The notes under the pieces are model-generated. The model was given only the letters and a program-made list of their open reading frames with translations. It was not told the DNA's origin and ran no database searches. Positions 1 to 10,021 of a DNA stretch of 64,000 bases are shown one piece after another (position 1 is the stretch's first letter; each line of letters begins with the position of its first letter). The translations under genes and the position numbers were made by a program. The DNA is taken from assembly GCA_032164245.1 (NCBI GenBank), contig JAVMKO010000010.1:29958189-30022188 (forward strand). Direction: 5' to 3'. The stretch is from Sternotherus odoratus. Taxonomy: Eukaryota; Chordata; Testudines; Kinosternidae.

Positions 1-255
1 CACACTGCCCTCTCCTGCTAATACCATACTCAAAGCTCCCATTGGCCACATATCCCTGTTCCCAGCCAATAGGAGCTGCCGGGGCCCCCCCTCCACCAGA
101 GGCCACAGGATCGTGGCGCTGGCCACTTCTGGGAGCGGTGCAGGGCCGGCAGGGAGCCTGCCTTAGCCCTGCTGCGCCATGAGGCTGGCAATCCCGTGGG
201 CTGGATTGAAAGTGCTGATGGGCTGGATCCAGCCCACGGGCCGTAATTTGCTCTC
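1..255. mobile_element. hAT-type nonautonomous element, right part
   Basis: The left edge is cut by the window. It contains GCTCCCATTGGCC facing GCCAATAGGAGCTGCC (an inverted CCAAT pair) and ends with GGGCTGGATCCAGCCCACGG and GGGCCGTAATTTGCTCTCCC. This resembles turtle hAT MITE ends of the form GGGCCGTAGTTTGCCCACC, recalled from memory. No target duplication can be tested. Confidence 0.5.
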
Positions 256-261
256 CCTTGG

Positions 262-755
262 TGTAAGGGATAGTCATGAACCAAGGGTTCTTCAGAACAT
301 ATACTCTCATCCCAGGAGTGACAAATGGAGGACAGCTTGCTGTGTATACCTCGTGCTCTTCTTTATCACCATTCCTACAGCAACTGCACTGAGATATGGA
401 TGCTTGACTGAATTTAAAGTGAACATGCTCATCTCTTCAGTCATGGATTTCTCTATTATAAGCAAATTAGGAGTCTGGCAATCAAGCCATTCACCTTTTC
501 CTCTTTCCTTGAAGGATTCAAAAATCATATTCTTCAAATGCCATCTGACCCTTCTCAACTACACAATGCAAATTAGAACTCTGGGTAGATGGGAATCACT
601 TAAAGATGGAATTGAACATGGGGTCTGAAGTATCAGTGCTTTCCCAAAAGGATTTTGATGCATTCTACATCATCTACCTTTGGACTTAGATGCATAAGAA
701 GCATACCTGCATGTGTCTAGGTATACTTAATCCTGCCTCAGCACAGAGGGATGGG
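262..755. other. No recognised feature
   Basis: No exon, RNA gene or repeat was recognised. A 149-codon frame across 179-628 starts inside the hAT end, lacks recognisable motifs and is judged chance. Confidence 0.5.
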
Positions 756-756
756 T

Positions 757-1990
757 AGATCGTAGAATCATAGAAGATTGGAGTTGGAAGAGACCTCAGT
801 AGGTTATCTCATCCAATCCCCTGCTCAAAGCAGGACCAACACCAACTAAATAATCCCAGCCAAGGCTTTGTGAAGCTGGGCCTTAAAAACCTCTAAGGAT
901 TCCACCACCTTCCTAGGTAACCCATTCCAGTGCTTCACCGCCTCTTAGTGAAGTAGTGTTCTTAATATCCAACCTAGACCTCCCCCACTGCCACTTGAAA
1001 CCATTGCTTCTTGTTCTGTCATCTGCCACCACTGAGAACAGACTAGTTCCATCCTCTTTGGAACCCCCCTTCAGGTAGTTGAAAGCTGCTATCAAATCCC
1101 CCCTCACTCTTCTCTTCCGCAGACTAAATAAGCCTAGTTCCCTCAGCCTCTCCTCATAAGTCATGTACCACAGCCCCCTAATCTTTTTTGTTGCCCTCCC
1201 CCCCCCCCCCTGCTGGATTCTCTCCAATTTGTCCACATCTTTTCTGTAGTGGGCGGGAGGGGGAGGGGGGAGAGAGAGAGAGAAATAGACAATACTCCAG
1301 ATGTGGCCTCATCAGTGCTGAATAGAGGGGAATAATCACTTCCCTCAATCTGCTAGCAATGCTCTTACTAATGCAGCACGATATGCCATTAGCTTTCTTG
1401 GCAACATGGGCATACTGTTGATTCATATCTAGCTTCTCATCCACTGTAATCTCCAGATCCTTTTCTGCAGAATGGCTGCTTAGCCAGTCGGTCCCCAGCC
1501 TGTAGTAGTGCATAGGATTCTTCCGATCTAATTGCAGGACTCTGCACTTGTCCTTGTTGAACTTCATCAGATTTCTTGTGGCCCAATCCACCAATTTGTC
1601 TAGATCACTCTGGACCTTATCCCTACCCTCTAGTGCAGAGATAGGCAACCTATGGCACGCGTACCGAAGGCACCACACAAACTGATTTTCAGTGTCACTC
1701 ACACTGCCTGGTTCCTTGCCACCAGTCTGGGGGACTCTGCATTTTAATTTACATTTTAAATGAATCTTCTTAAACATTTAAAAAACCTTATTTACTTTAC
1801 ACATAATAGTTTAGTTATATATTAAAGACTTGTAAAAAGAGAACTTCTAAAAACATTAAAATGTATTACTGGCATGCGAAACCTTAAATTAGAGTGAATA
1901 AATGAAGACTCGGCACACCGCTTTTGAAAGGTTGCCGACCCCTGCTCTAGCATATCTACCTCTCCCACATCTTTGTGTCAGTTAATGCTG
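757..1990 (-). mobile_element. CR1 LINE, 5'-truncated (interrupted by a hAT)
   Basis: Reading the minus strand gives the C-terminal part of a CR1 reverse transcriptase (motifs DKCRVLQL, EKDLEITVDEKL, PLYSALMRPHLEYC) and then the 3' UTR, ending in the CR1 tail with TTCTATGATTCTACG at 757-771. Stops, a GGGAGG/GAGA low-complexity tract at 1250-1283 and a 309-bp hAT insertion (1636-1944) break it. CR1 is the dominant LINE of turtles, birds and crocodilians. Confidence 0.9.
1636..1944. mobile_element. hAT nonautonomous element nested in CR1
   Basis: The ends form an inverted repeat: CAGAGATAGGCAACCT on the left and AGGTTGCCGACCCCTG on the right. Flanking 8-mers are CTCTAGTG (1628-1635) and CTCTAGCA (1945-1952), matching at 6 of 8, and the CR1 sequence resumes after the insertion. 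The interior is AT-rich and non-coding. The insertion is later than the CR1. Confidence 0.85.
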
Positions 1991-2281
1991 CCAATTAGAT
2001 AACATCGGTTCTAAGTGCTAAATGAGAGAGGCTCCTGCAGCAGTTCACCTACTATTGAAGTTCAGTCTTTCCCAGTCTGGGAAGTTGTTCAGTTAAAAAG
2101 GACAATGAATTCTGATGGAAAGAGAGAGGCTCATTTACATGTCTTTTGCCAGCTAGAATGTTGCTTTTGGCATAACAGTTATAACATATAGGGTCACTTA
2201 GAAAGGTGGAGTTTTGGTCTTTTGTGACTTATGTGGGCCAAAATGACAAAAGTAAGGCCTTGAATCATTTATATATAGGAC

Positions 2282-3600
2282 TATGGATTAATCAGAGTTA
2301 ACTCACATGATTAACTCAAAAAAATTAATCGCGGTTAAAAAAAAATTAATAGCGATGAATTGTTGTTTTAATTGCAGTGTTAAACAAGAGACTACCAATT
2401 GAACTGTATTAAATATTTTGGGTGGTTTTCTACATTTTCATCTTGTATCTTGTATTCTGTGTTGTAACTGAAAGCAGTGTATAATTTTATTACAAATATT
2501 TGCACTGTAAAAATGATAAACAGAAATAGTATTTTTCAGTTCGCCTCGTACAAGTACAGTACTGCAATCTCTTTGTTGTGAAAGTGCAACTTACAAATGT
2601 AGATTTTTTTGTTACATAACTGCACTCAAAAACAAAACCATGTAAAATTTCAGAGGCTAGAAGTCTACTCAGTCTTACTTATTCAGCCAATCACTAAGAC
2701 AAACAAGATTGTTTACATTTATAAGATATAATGTTGCCCTCTTCTTATTTACAATGTCACCAGAAAGTGAGAACAGGCATTTGTATGACACTTTTGTAGC
2801 CAGCATAGCAAGGTATTTACATGCCAGATATGCTAAACATTCATATGCCCCTTCATGCTTCGACCACTGTTCCAGAGGACATGCTTCCATGCTGATGATG
2901 CCTGTTAGAAAAATTATGCTTTAATTAAATTTGTGACTGAACTCCTTGAGGAAGAATTGTATGTTTCCTGCTCTGATTTACCCACATTCTGCCATATATT
3001 TCATGTTATAGAAGTCTTGGATGGTGACCCAGCGCATGTTGTTCATTTTAAGAACACTTTCAAAGTCTGAGAGGGACAAGGTGTAGAGCATGCTTTCAGA
3101 AGTCTTAAAAGAGCAACTACAGATCCCGAACCACCCAAAAAAAAAATCAACCTTTGGCTGGTGGCATCTGACTCAGATAATGAAAATGAACATGTGTCAA
3201 TCCACACTATTTTTTGAGCAGAACCAGTCATCAACATGGACGCATGTCCCCTGGAATGGTGGATGAAACATGTGCATCTGGCATGTAACTATCTTGTGAC
3301 ACCAGCTATCACATTGCCATGAGAATGCCTGTTCTCACTTTCTGGTGACGTAACAAGAAGTGGGCAGCCCTATCTCCTGCAGATGTAAACACAGTTGTTT
3401 GTCTGAGCAACTGGCTGAATTTTTGTACATAATTCTACATTTGTAAGTTCAACTTCCATGATAAAGAGATTGCACTACAGTACTTGTATTATGTGAATTG
3501 AAATATACTTTTTCTTTTGTCTTTTTACAGTGCAAACACTTGTAATCAAAAAGAAATATAAAGTGAGCACTGAGTACTTTGTATTCTGTCTTGTATATTA
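2282..3600. mobile_element. Fold-back hAT element, copy 1 (decayed)
   Basis: Two long inverted arms (about 2282-2890 and 3236-3600) flank a centre of about 345 bp. The left arm read on the minus strand (2675-2890) encodes a hAT C-terminal dimerisation domain: KHEGAYECLAYLACKYLAM, CLFSLSGDIVNKKR, NVNNLVCLSDWLNK. The right arm encodes a decayed copy of the same domain on the plus strand (CPLEWWMKH, ECLFSLSGD). The outer termini are eroded; the left end carries GTTAACTCACATGATTAACT. Copy 2 is at 51970-53448. Confidence 0.75.
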
Positions 3601-3764
3601 CAGATATTAATTTATATCAGTAAACCACTACACAGTATGGCTTCTTTATAAAGTTGGCAGTTTCTGATCAGAGACCTTTCTCTGGAAGTGGAGTGGTACT
3701 GCAGGTGTGCACTGGAGTACAAGGAAAGTGATATGGACAGAGAAGGAAAAGGGAGAGTTTAGTA

Positions 3765-4052
3765 GTATTGTAGTAGTGCCTAGAAACCCTAATCAACATC
3801 AGGACCCCATTGTGTTAGGAACTGGACAAACACAGAGGAAGAGACAGCCTCTGCCTCAAAGAGCTCACAATCTAAATAAACAAGATAGACAAAGGGAATA
3901 TTGTCCCCATTTTACAGAATGAGACCTGAGATCCAGAGAAATTAAGTGACTTTTCCAAGGTCTCACAGGAAATTAGCAACTGAGCATGGAATTGAGCCCA
4001 GGTTCCTTGAGCTCTAGGATAGTGCCTTCACCTCAAGACCACCTCCCCGATC
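3765..4052 (-). repeat. MIR-like CORE-SINE
   Basis: Contains the reverse complement of the CORE-SINE signature: CCCCATTTTACAGAATGAGA, AGAGAAATTAAGTGACTTTT, then CAAGGTCTCACAGG, and a tRNA-like end around 4000-4050. The left part (AGGACCCCATTGTGTTAGGA onward) is the tail typical of sauropsid MIR-like SINEs. Old and diverged. Confidence 0.75.
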
Positions 4053-4848
4053 TACGGTAAGTCTGTACTACAATAATAATAGTATATTACACCAACACAG
4101 CTCTTGGTTGAAGTGTGCACTATCCGCTCTGAGCTGTAGTGAATGCCTAAGTGAAGAAAAGAAACAGTAGATAAAAACAATTAGTCTGTGTATCCACGAA
4201 ATTCAGCCATTTCCTGGAAAAGTTAACTCATTTATAAACCTTTTACTGAGCCTTATTGACTCCAGGACAGTGCACATACCAGCTCTGGATGATGAACAAA
4301 CAATGAACAAAGAGGTAGATTTGTCTGAGTATCAGTTATTTCCTAATACAAAAGGGAACCTTAATTGGGCTAATGAGGATGGGCTCAACCTTACATTGAG
4401 ACTATCCAGTTATCATAAAATTATCTTACAGTGAGCTCATCTGTTTGCCAAGGAGGAGGCTTGCATAGTAACAGCATCTGGTGGAAGATACAGGGGTTAT
4501 TTATAGTCTGTGACTGTATTTGTAAAGAACAAGATGACTTAACCATAGGATCTATTTCAAAGCACAGTGGCACTAACCTCTCTGGTAAAGCACGTCTCTG
4601 AATCTAAAGAGGAGTACCTGCTAGACAGGAGGTTCCTTGCTTAAAAGCAATTGTTGAGCTCCTTTGCAATACTGGGGGCCTTCTCTTTATGGGCCGATTG
4701 CTGAGCAGAGCAGTTTGAGGACTTCTTTGGGCTGTTATGAATATGTATGTATGAGGAGCCTGGCAAAGTACTGCAACCCAACACTTGCCAGAGTTGTTCT
4801 GTGAAACAATTTTCTGTTAAAATGTAGGCTAGTGTTCCTAAAGGGGAC
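4053..4848. other. No recognised feature
   Basis: AT-rich sequence without a recognised gene or repeat. Short minus-strand frames of 78-107 codons around 4641-4971 run into the LTR and have no motifs. Confidence 0.4.
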
Positions 4849-5539
4849 TGTAGTGGGGTGATCACCCGCTCCAGCCCGGACAAGGTTGAAGTCAGCCCTG
4901 AGAGAGGGCTGGGGGCTGGGAGAAAAGCCCACACTGATTGGGGAAGCAGCCAAAGCTGGGCCACGCCCCAATCAGCGTGCTGCTGGGCCCTATAAAAGGC
5001 TGTGAGCCAGGAGCTCAGGCAATCTCTCTCTGACTGTAGAGAGGGAAGGATCTGGCTGCTTGGGAACTAAACAAGTTACCTGACTAGAGCAGTGCTGGGG
5101 GAAGGCAAAAGGAGCTGGGAAGCTCCTGCCTGGAAATCCCCCAGGTTGCAGGGCCTTGTGTGGGGCCTAAACAGGTTCTGGGGCTGTGAAGGGGCTGCTA
5201 AGTAGTGGCAGTAGGTGCTACCCCCCCTTGCTTATGATGACTGACTCTTATACTGCACTCTGCCCCAAGGAGCGGGGGCTAGACAAGGACTGGAAGTGGC
5301 TGCTGAGACAAGGTGGAATTAGGGGGGTTGGGAGGTTTCTCCAGGGAGGGGAGACCCTGAAAGTGAGAGGATACTGTTGGGGCAGAACCCTTGGCTAGAG
5401 GGGCACCATGGTCTGGGAGGGACGCGGGGGCCAGCGGCAAGCGAGACACCAGCAGAGGGTGCTGCAGAGCTGGTAAAAAGAGCTAATTCCTGGACAACCA
5501 GCAGGAGGCGCCGCAGGGGTGAGGCATCTTGCCACTACA
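4849..5539 (+). mobile_element. Solo LTR (ERV-like), copy 1
   Basis: Starts TGTAGTGGGGTGATCACC and ends CTTGCCACTACA, the TG...CA pattern of LTRs. Flanks are GGGAC (4844-4848) and GGGAG (5540-5544), a 4-of-5 target duplication. A TATAAAA box lies at 4991-4997, giving the plus orientation. No internal retroviral sequence adjoins it, so it looks like a solo LTR left by recombination. A related copy lies inverted at 14615-15346. Confidence 0.75.
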
Positions 5540-5840
5540 GGGAGGAGTGTGAGATCTCACTTCCTGACATGAATTTCCTGTATCACTCAGCCAAGCCATG
5601 TTGGGAGTAGCAAGCTAAATTTTCCAGCTTATTTTTGTCTCCTGTTCCAAAAGCCATCTGTATGGGTGTTTTGAAAACCCTTCTCAAGTTATATTTGTGA
5701 ATGATGGTTTCTTCTGAGAACTGATTACAAGAATTGTCTGGCTCCTGGATCAAACATAACAAGTTAACCACAAGGCAGTGATGAAACGGAACCTCCAGTG
5801 TCTAGAAATTCAACTTCACCCTCTCACGCTGGGTGGATCA

Positions 5841-5901
5841 CCCTCCAGCTGCTTCTTGCCCAGAGCACTGGACTACCCTCCAGCTGCTTCTTGCCCAGAG
5901 C
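5841..5901. repeat. Two-copy tandem repeat, 35-bp period
   Basis: CCCTCCAGCTGCTTCTTGCC and the following CAGAGC occur at 5841-5866 and again at 5876-5901, identical over 26 bp. Small local duplication near the edge of the LINE relic. Confidence 0.85.
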
Positions 5902-6460
5902 TGAACAATTTGGAAGTGACTGTTCACTGTACTACTGACACTTGTAGTGACGCATCAACATTGGATGAAGTGAAGCGCAAGCCATTTGGAAACTGAAAGA
6001 TTTACACAGCCAACGCTGATGGTATCTCCCTAGAGCTGATAAAATGTGCCTTTGACCATGTAGCAGAATCACTTCTGGCCATCTTGCACCTGGTTTGGAG
6101 AACTGGAACCTTCCCAACTGCCTAGAAGGATGCTATTAGAATCATAGAATCTCAGAGTTGGAAGGGACCTCAGGAGATCATCTTGTCCAACCCCCTGCTC
6201 AAAGCAGGACCAAAACCCATTTTTTGCCCCATATCCCTAAATGGCCCCCTCAAGGATTGAAGTCATAACCCTGGGTTTAACAGGCCAATGCTTAAGCCAC
6301 TGAGCTATCCCTCCCCCATCTCACAAGGCACCATGCAGCGAATGTAAGAGCTACAGGCCGATCACCTTGTTGTCCATGCCGAGGAAGGTGTTTGTCAATG
6401 TTCTGCTGGCATGTTTGGAGCCCCTGCTCATCAGAAGCATCTTTCAAGTTATAAGTTCAA
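5890..6460 (+). pseudogene. Non-LTR LINE reverse transcriptase relic split by a SINE
   Basis: Frames on the plus strand give NADGISLELIKCAFDHVAES and LHLVWRTGTFPTA before the SINE, and SECKSYRPITLLSMPRKV with FVNVLLACLEPLL after it (about 6340-6440). The YRPI(T/S)LL motif and its spacing are those of the fingers/palm of non-LTR reverse transcriptases. It could be the same family as the LINE tails at 13177 and 16069, but the pieces do not overlap so this is untested. It has stops, no catalytic FADD box remains, and it is clearly dead. Confidence 0.7.
6137..6318 (-). repeat. tRNA-derived SINE with CR1-like tail
   Basis: On the minus strand it starts with a tRNA-like head (GGGATAGCTCAGTGGCTTAA, then a B-box-like stretch before GACTTCAATCC), continues through GAGGGGGCCATTTAGGGATA, and ends in GGTCCCTTCCAACTCTGAGA with TTCTATGATTCT. 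The tail is shared with CR1, whose machinery presumably moves it. It is the tRNA-Lys-type SINE typical of hidden-necked turtles, named from memory. It interrupts the LINE relic. Confidence 0.85.
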
Positions 6461-6589
6461 GATAAGGGCATCTTTTAATTCAGTTTGCCACGTTAAAAGA
6501 CTTAGACGTTAAATGCTAGGTATGGAGAAGTTTGATCGTGATGAGCAGCCGCACTTTAAATTAATATGTTTGTAATCTAAAGAATATTT

Positions 6590-6870
6590 CAGTGTTGCCA
6601 ACTCATCTGACATTTAGTAGTTTTCTTTAAAGCGTCAATTCCTGGAGCTATGGCAGTTGCATCAGAATCTCTTTTTTTCATTAAAAAAACAAAAAGGTTT
6701 TAACCCTCTTGATTTTGAGAGAAAAGTTTGGCAATATGGTATTTTAAAATCTCAACAAAGAAAAACCCAGAAATTAAATAAAAAGAACCCAAAATGTATT
6801 GTTTAAAAAAACCTCATGATTTCTCAGCTAATCTCATGCTTTTGGGGCCTGACTATTCCATTCATATTTT
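6590..6870. repeat. Possible old MITE-like repeat
   Basis: Begins CAGTGTTGCCAACTCATCTG and near its end has CTCATGATTTCTCAGC and TCATGCTTTTGGGGCCTGA, phrases I associate with a dispersed reptile MITE. No clean terminal repeat or target duplication was seen. Confidence 0.3.
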
Positions 6871-7088
6871 AAATATCATTTGAAATACAAAGTGTGAAAT
6901 TTTACAGATTTACATCAGCAAGGTTCACACAACACAGCCACTATATTTAGTTATCTGAATCTTAGGACAAATGAAATAGCTTCCATAGGCTACCTTCCAC
7001 TGCAACATAGGGATGGTCACATACAGGTTTAAGCTAGTGTCAATGGTGGATTCTCTATAACCTGAAGTCTTTAAATAATGATTTGAAG

Positions 7089-7222
7089 ACTTCAGTAACT
7101 CAGCCAGAGGTTAGGGGTCTATTACAGGAGTAGGTGGGTGAGGTTCTGTGGCCTGTGATGTGCAGGAGGTCAGACTACTAGATGATCATGATGTTCCCTT
7201 TTGGCCTTAAAGTCTATGGGAC
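7089..7222 (+). repeat. CR1-type 3' tail (LINE or SINE fragment)
   Basis: GAGGTTCTGTGGCCTGTGAT followed by CAGGAGGTCAGACTACTAGA, TGATCATGATGTTCCC and CTTAAAGTCTATGGG matches the dispersed 3' end of a second CR1 subfamily or a SINE that uses it. The body upstream is eroded. Confidence 0.6.
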
Positions 7223-7403
7223 ACCAAAGCTAACTGAGCCCAAAAGGATTACTTATATTAGCTAGTAAAGCCAAGTGAACAATCCACAATTGCTTACTTA
7301 TTCAACACATTTGCTTTTTATCTGATTCTGAAATTATCAGATTGATTTGCTGTTTGAAAGTATTTGTATATTTCTTCAGGAAATACATTTTGCTCTGTAG
7401 ATA

Positions 7404-7726
7404 CAGTGGAACCTCAGAGATATGAATACCTCAGGAACAGAGGTTATTCGTTACTCGGAACAAAATGTTATGGTTGTTCTTTCAAAAGTTTACACCTGAG
7501 CATTGACTTAATACATCTTTGAAACTTAACTATTCAGAATGTTGCTTTCCCTTTATTCTTTTAGTAGTATTCTGTACTGTATTTGGTGGAGGAGGGGTTT
7601 TTTTTTGAGGGGAGGGGCAGGTGTCTCTGCTGGTGCCTGATTGTGTCCTTCCAGTTCCAAATGAAGTGTCTGGTTGACTAGTCAGTTCATAACTCTGGTG
7701 TTCATAACTACGAGGATCTACGGCCT
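7404..7726. mobile_element. Tigger/pogo-like MITE
   Basis: Left end TA-CAGTGGAACCTCAGAG; the right end is a decayed inverted copy (TACGAGGATCTACGGCCTG). A second inverted block, TCGTTACTCGGAAC against GTTCATAACTCTGG, supports it. The interior resembles pogo-type MITEs of turtles (GTTATGGTTGTTCTTTCAAA). Non-coding; the right boundary is approximate. Confidence 0.6.
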
Positions 7727-7895
7727 GTTGAAGACAAAAGGAGGAAGCAAGCAGTTTATTGCATATATTCACAACTCTGATTGTGTTGGTTAGTTATGTG
7801 AGTCACAAGGAATCGTTTCTATTGGCCTGGTTGACTGATTTATGTAACTATACAGCAAATAGCTTGAAATACAATTTGAAATTCACTGTCAGTGC

Positions 7896-7963
7896 CAGGT
7901 CCAAAGTCCATTAAAGTCAAGGGGAGCCTTTTTGTTGATTTCATTGGGTGAAGGATTGGACCT
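7896..7963. repeat. Small palindromic repeat
   Basis: AGGTCCAAAGTCCATTAAAG faces TTCATTGGGTGAAGGATTGG, then ACCT, as an imperfect inverted repeat over 68 bp. It has the look of a minimal palindromic MITE common in sauropsid genomes. Confidence 0.45.
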
Positions 7964-8033
7964 AAAATGAATACTCCACTATTCAAGATAAAAATTCATG
8001 TTGTGTGGATATTTGTGCTACTAAAGCTGAAGA

Positions 8034-8119
8034 GGCAGATCCTCAGCTGATGTACATTGTCATAGCTTCAGTGAGCTTAATATAGGGATGACCGTTTACA
8101 TCAGCAGAGGATCTGCCCC
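8034..8119. repeat. Imperfect palindrome, about 85 bp
   Basis: GGCAGATCCTCAGCTGATGT on the left is answered by ACATCAGCAGAGGATCTGCC on the right. The inside also pairs partly (CATAGCT region). Probably a short palindromic MITE; no coding content. Confidence 0.55.
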
Positions 8120-9322
8120 TGAGAGCTCAAATGTTCGTGAACGGTCAAATTCGAATCACAATTGGCTTTCAAATTCAAAGAAATATTTGTGGAGAATTTT
8201 TTCCACTATTTAGCTCTGCTGTGCCACCCAGTATAATATTGTACTTTTCCAAGAGCTTTGCTTGCAAACAGCTAAGATTTTTATGAATGAAAAGGATGTG
8301 AAAATATTAGACTCATCTCCTTCCTGGAAGGGCTGTGAGTCTTAACAAATTACATGTAAATCAATGATCATTCAGGTGGGTTTGCTGATTCTCAAATATC
8401 AAGACAATAAGACAGAAACAAACCAATCCACAATTGCCTCTTATTAACGAGTCACACTGGTCTAATGAATGAGACCTTGTAGTCAGCATTATCCAGTTTC
8501 ATGGACAAGGCCAAAAGGAGAACAGAAAGTCCCTGTTAACTCCACCCTGAGGTCATCACAAAGCAGGGAGCTGGAACAATTTGTATAATGGGCGTCCTGA
8601 GAGCCCTTGAACCAAAATGTAAATCCTGTATATACTGGAAACCTCCTCAAGCCACGGGGTGCAGCAGCACCCCCAGTACTCCAAGTTCCAGAACTATGTC
8701 ACAAAGGGAGAGCTGCGTCAGACTGCAAACTACACGTGAGGCAGATTAGGATTAATCGTACTATATAAACCTTGAGCTGAATCCTCAACTGTGCCCAGTT
8801 TATACTCTATGCAGTTAGGAGGGGAGAGGCAAAAGTGACTTTAGTCATTTTTCTGCCTCCTAATTATGGGGCTGGCCAAGGGCCAATTCAGCCACTGGCA
8901 CAAATCAATGCAGTCTAAGGACTCTCACCATTTCAGTGCATTTCCTTCAACCCTTGCCACCTTTCTCAGGTGATGGGTAAATGTGATTGTCCTAGAGACA
9001 TGTACATTCCTTGTGCCAAGCGAGAAGAACACAATGCCAATTGGGATGAACAGCTGAAGAAGGAAGGCAGACAACCATTTTCATATTCCTGAATCTCTTT
9101 GCAGTATTCAACATGGTCAGAGATAATAGCATCATTAAAACTTGCCTGTGTCTGCTTCACCTGCCAAGTGACTATGTACTAACCACATATAAATGAAGTC
9201 ACCCAGACGGCAAACAGCTGCAGAAACATACAGCATATGAAATAGAGGAGTCACTCATTTTGCCAGAGCTGTGGACCTGGACTGCACTTTTCCATGCCAG
9301 AGCTGACCCCTGGAAAAGCTAC
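8120..9322. other. No recognised feature
   Basis: AT-rich, without a recognised gene. Short frames such as 8966-9160 (minus) lack motifs. Nothing else was identified. Confidence 0.4.
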
Positions 9323-9333
9323 TAGATTTTAAT

Positions 9334-9542
9334 TAAGAATCAGAGAGGTAGCCGTGTTAGTCTGGAATAGCAGAGGTAACAAAGAGTCCTGTGGCACCTT
9401 AAAGACTAACTAAAGTATTGAAGCATAAGCTTTCGTGGGCTAATACCCACTTCGTCGGATGCAAGCCGACGAAGTGGGTATTAGCCCACGAAAGCTTATG
9501 CTTCAATACTTTAGTTAGTCTTTAAGGTGCCACAGGACTCTT
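9334..9542. mobile_element. Inverted-repeat retroelement end (possibly Penelope-like), copy A
   Basis: An 11-bp perfect target duplication, TAGATTTTAAT, sits at 9323-9333 and 9543-9553. After a head GGTAGCCGTGTTAGTCTGGA come two arms of 78 bp, 9381-9458 and 9466-9543, that are perfect reverse complements with a 7-base spacer (ATGCAAG). Each arm holds CCGACGAAGTGGGTATTAGC and CCCACGAAAGCTTATGC in opposite senses. Family assignment is from memory and uncertain. Non-coding; the perfect arms mean recent formation or gene conversion. Copy B is at 30516-30695. Confidence 0.75.
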
Positions 9543-9901
9543 TAGATTTTAATGCTCTTCCTGCAGCAAAATGTTTAGCCACCAAGTGGCAGTGTGAGCT
9601 CACTCAGTAACTCCAGTTTCATGCTTGTTGAGAGGATCTGGTTAATACAGCGCCTGAGTGAGATTCTTTTCTCTGCTGTTTGCTCTTTACAGAGCTGTTA
9701 ACACTGTCAAGAGTAAAACAAAGATTAAAAGTGTGTACCCAAGTGTATTTAAGAGTTGTTTGGACTTTAAGATTGGGAGGGAGAACTCTTGGCTGGGCTC
9801 TCTAATCTAGCCCCCTGCATCAGACCTAGATGGCTCATTCTCCTGTAATCATCCCCACTAGGTGGTGGCCTAGCCTCGGCCTTAAATAGCTCAAGATAGA
9901 G

Positions 9902-9980
9902 CAGTGGTTTTCTACCTGTGGTCTGTGGACACCTGGGGGTCCACAGAGGATGTCTCAATTTTCCAAAGGGATCTGTGCAT
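9902..9980. mobile_element. hAT element fragment
   Basis: CAGTGGTTTTCTACCTGTGG, then TCTGTGGACACCTGGGGGTC and TTTTCCAAAGGGATCTGTGC, match the 5' part of a MER5/Charlie-like hAT MITE. The right part is missing. Confidence 0.6.
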
Positions 9981-9984
9981 TCAT

Positions 9985-10018
9985 TTGAGGGGGCCATTTA
10001 GGGATCTGGGGCAAAAAT
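9985..10018 (+). repeat. SINE body fragment
   Basis: TTGAGGGGGCCATTTAGGGA followed by TCTGGGGCAAAAATCTG is the middle of the tRNA-derived SINE seen complete at 6137-6318. Only about 34 bp survive, between the hAT fragment and the DIRS relic. Confidence 0.7.
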
Positions 10019-10021
10019 CTG

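Noticed and set aside
6137..6318. Functional tRNA gene
   Set aside because: The tRNA-like head belongs to a SINE with a CR1-like tail; no cloverleaf-complete tRNA was seen.
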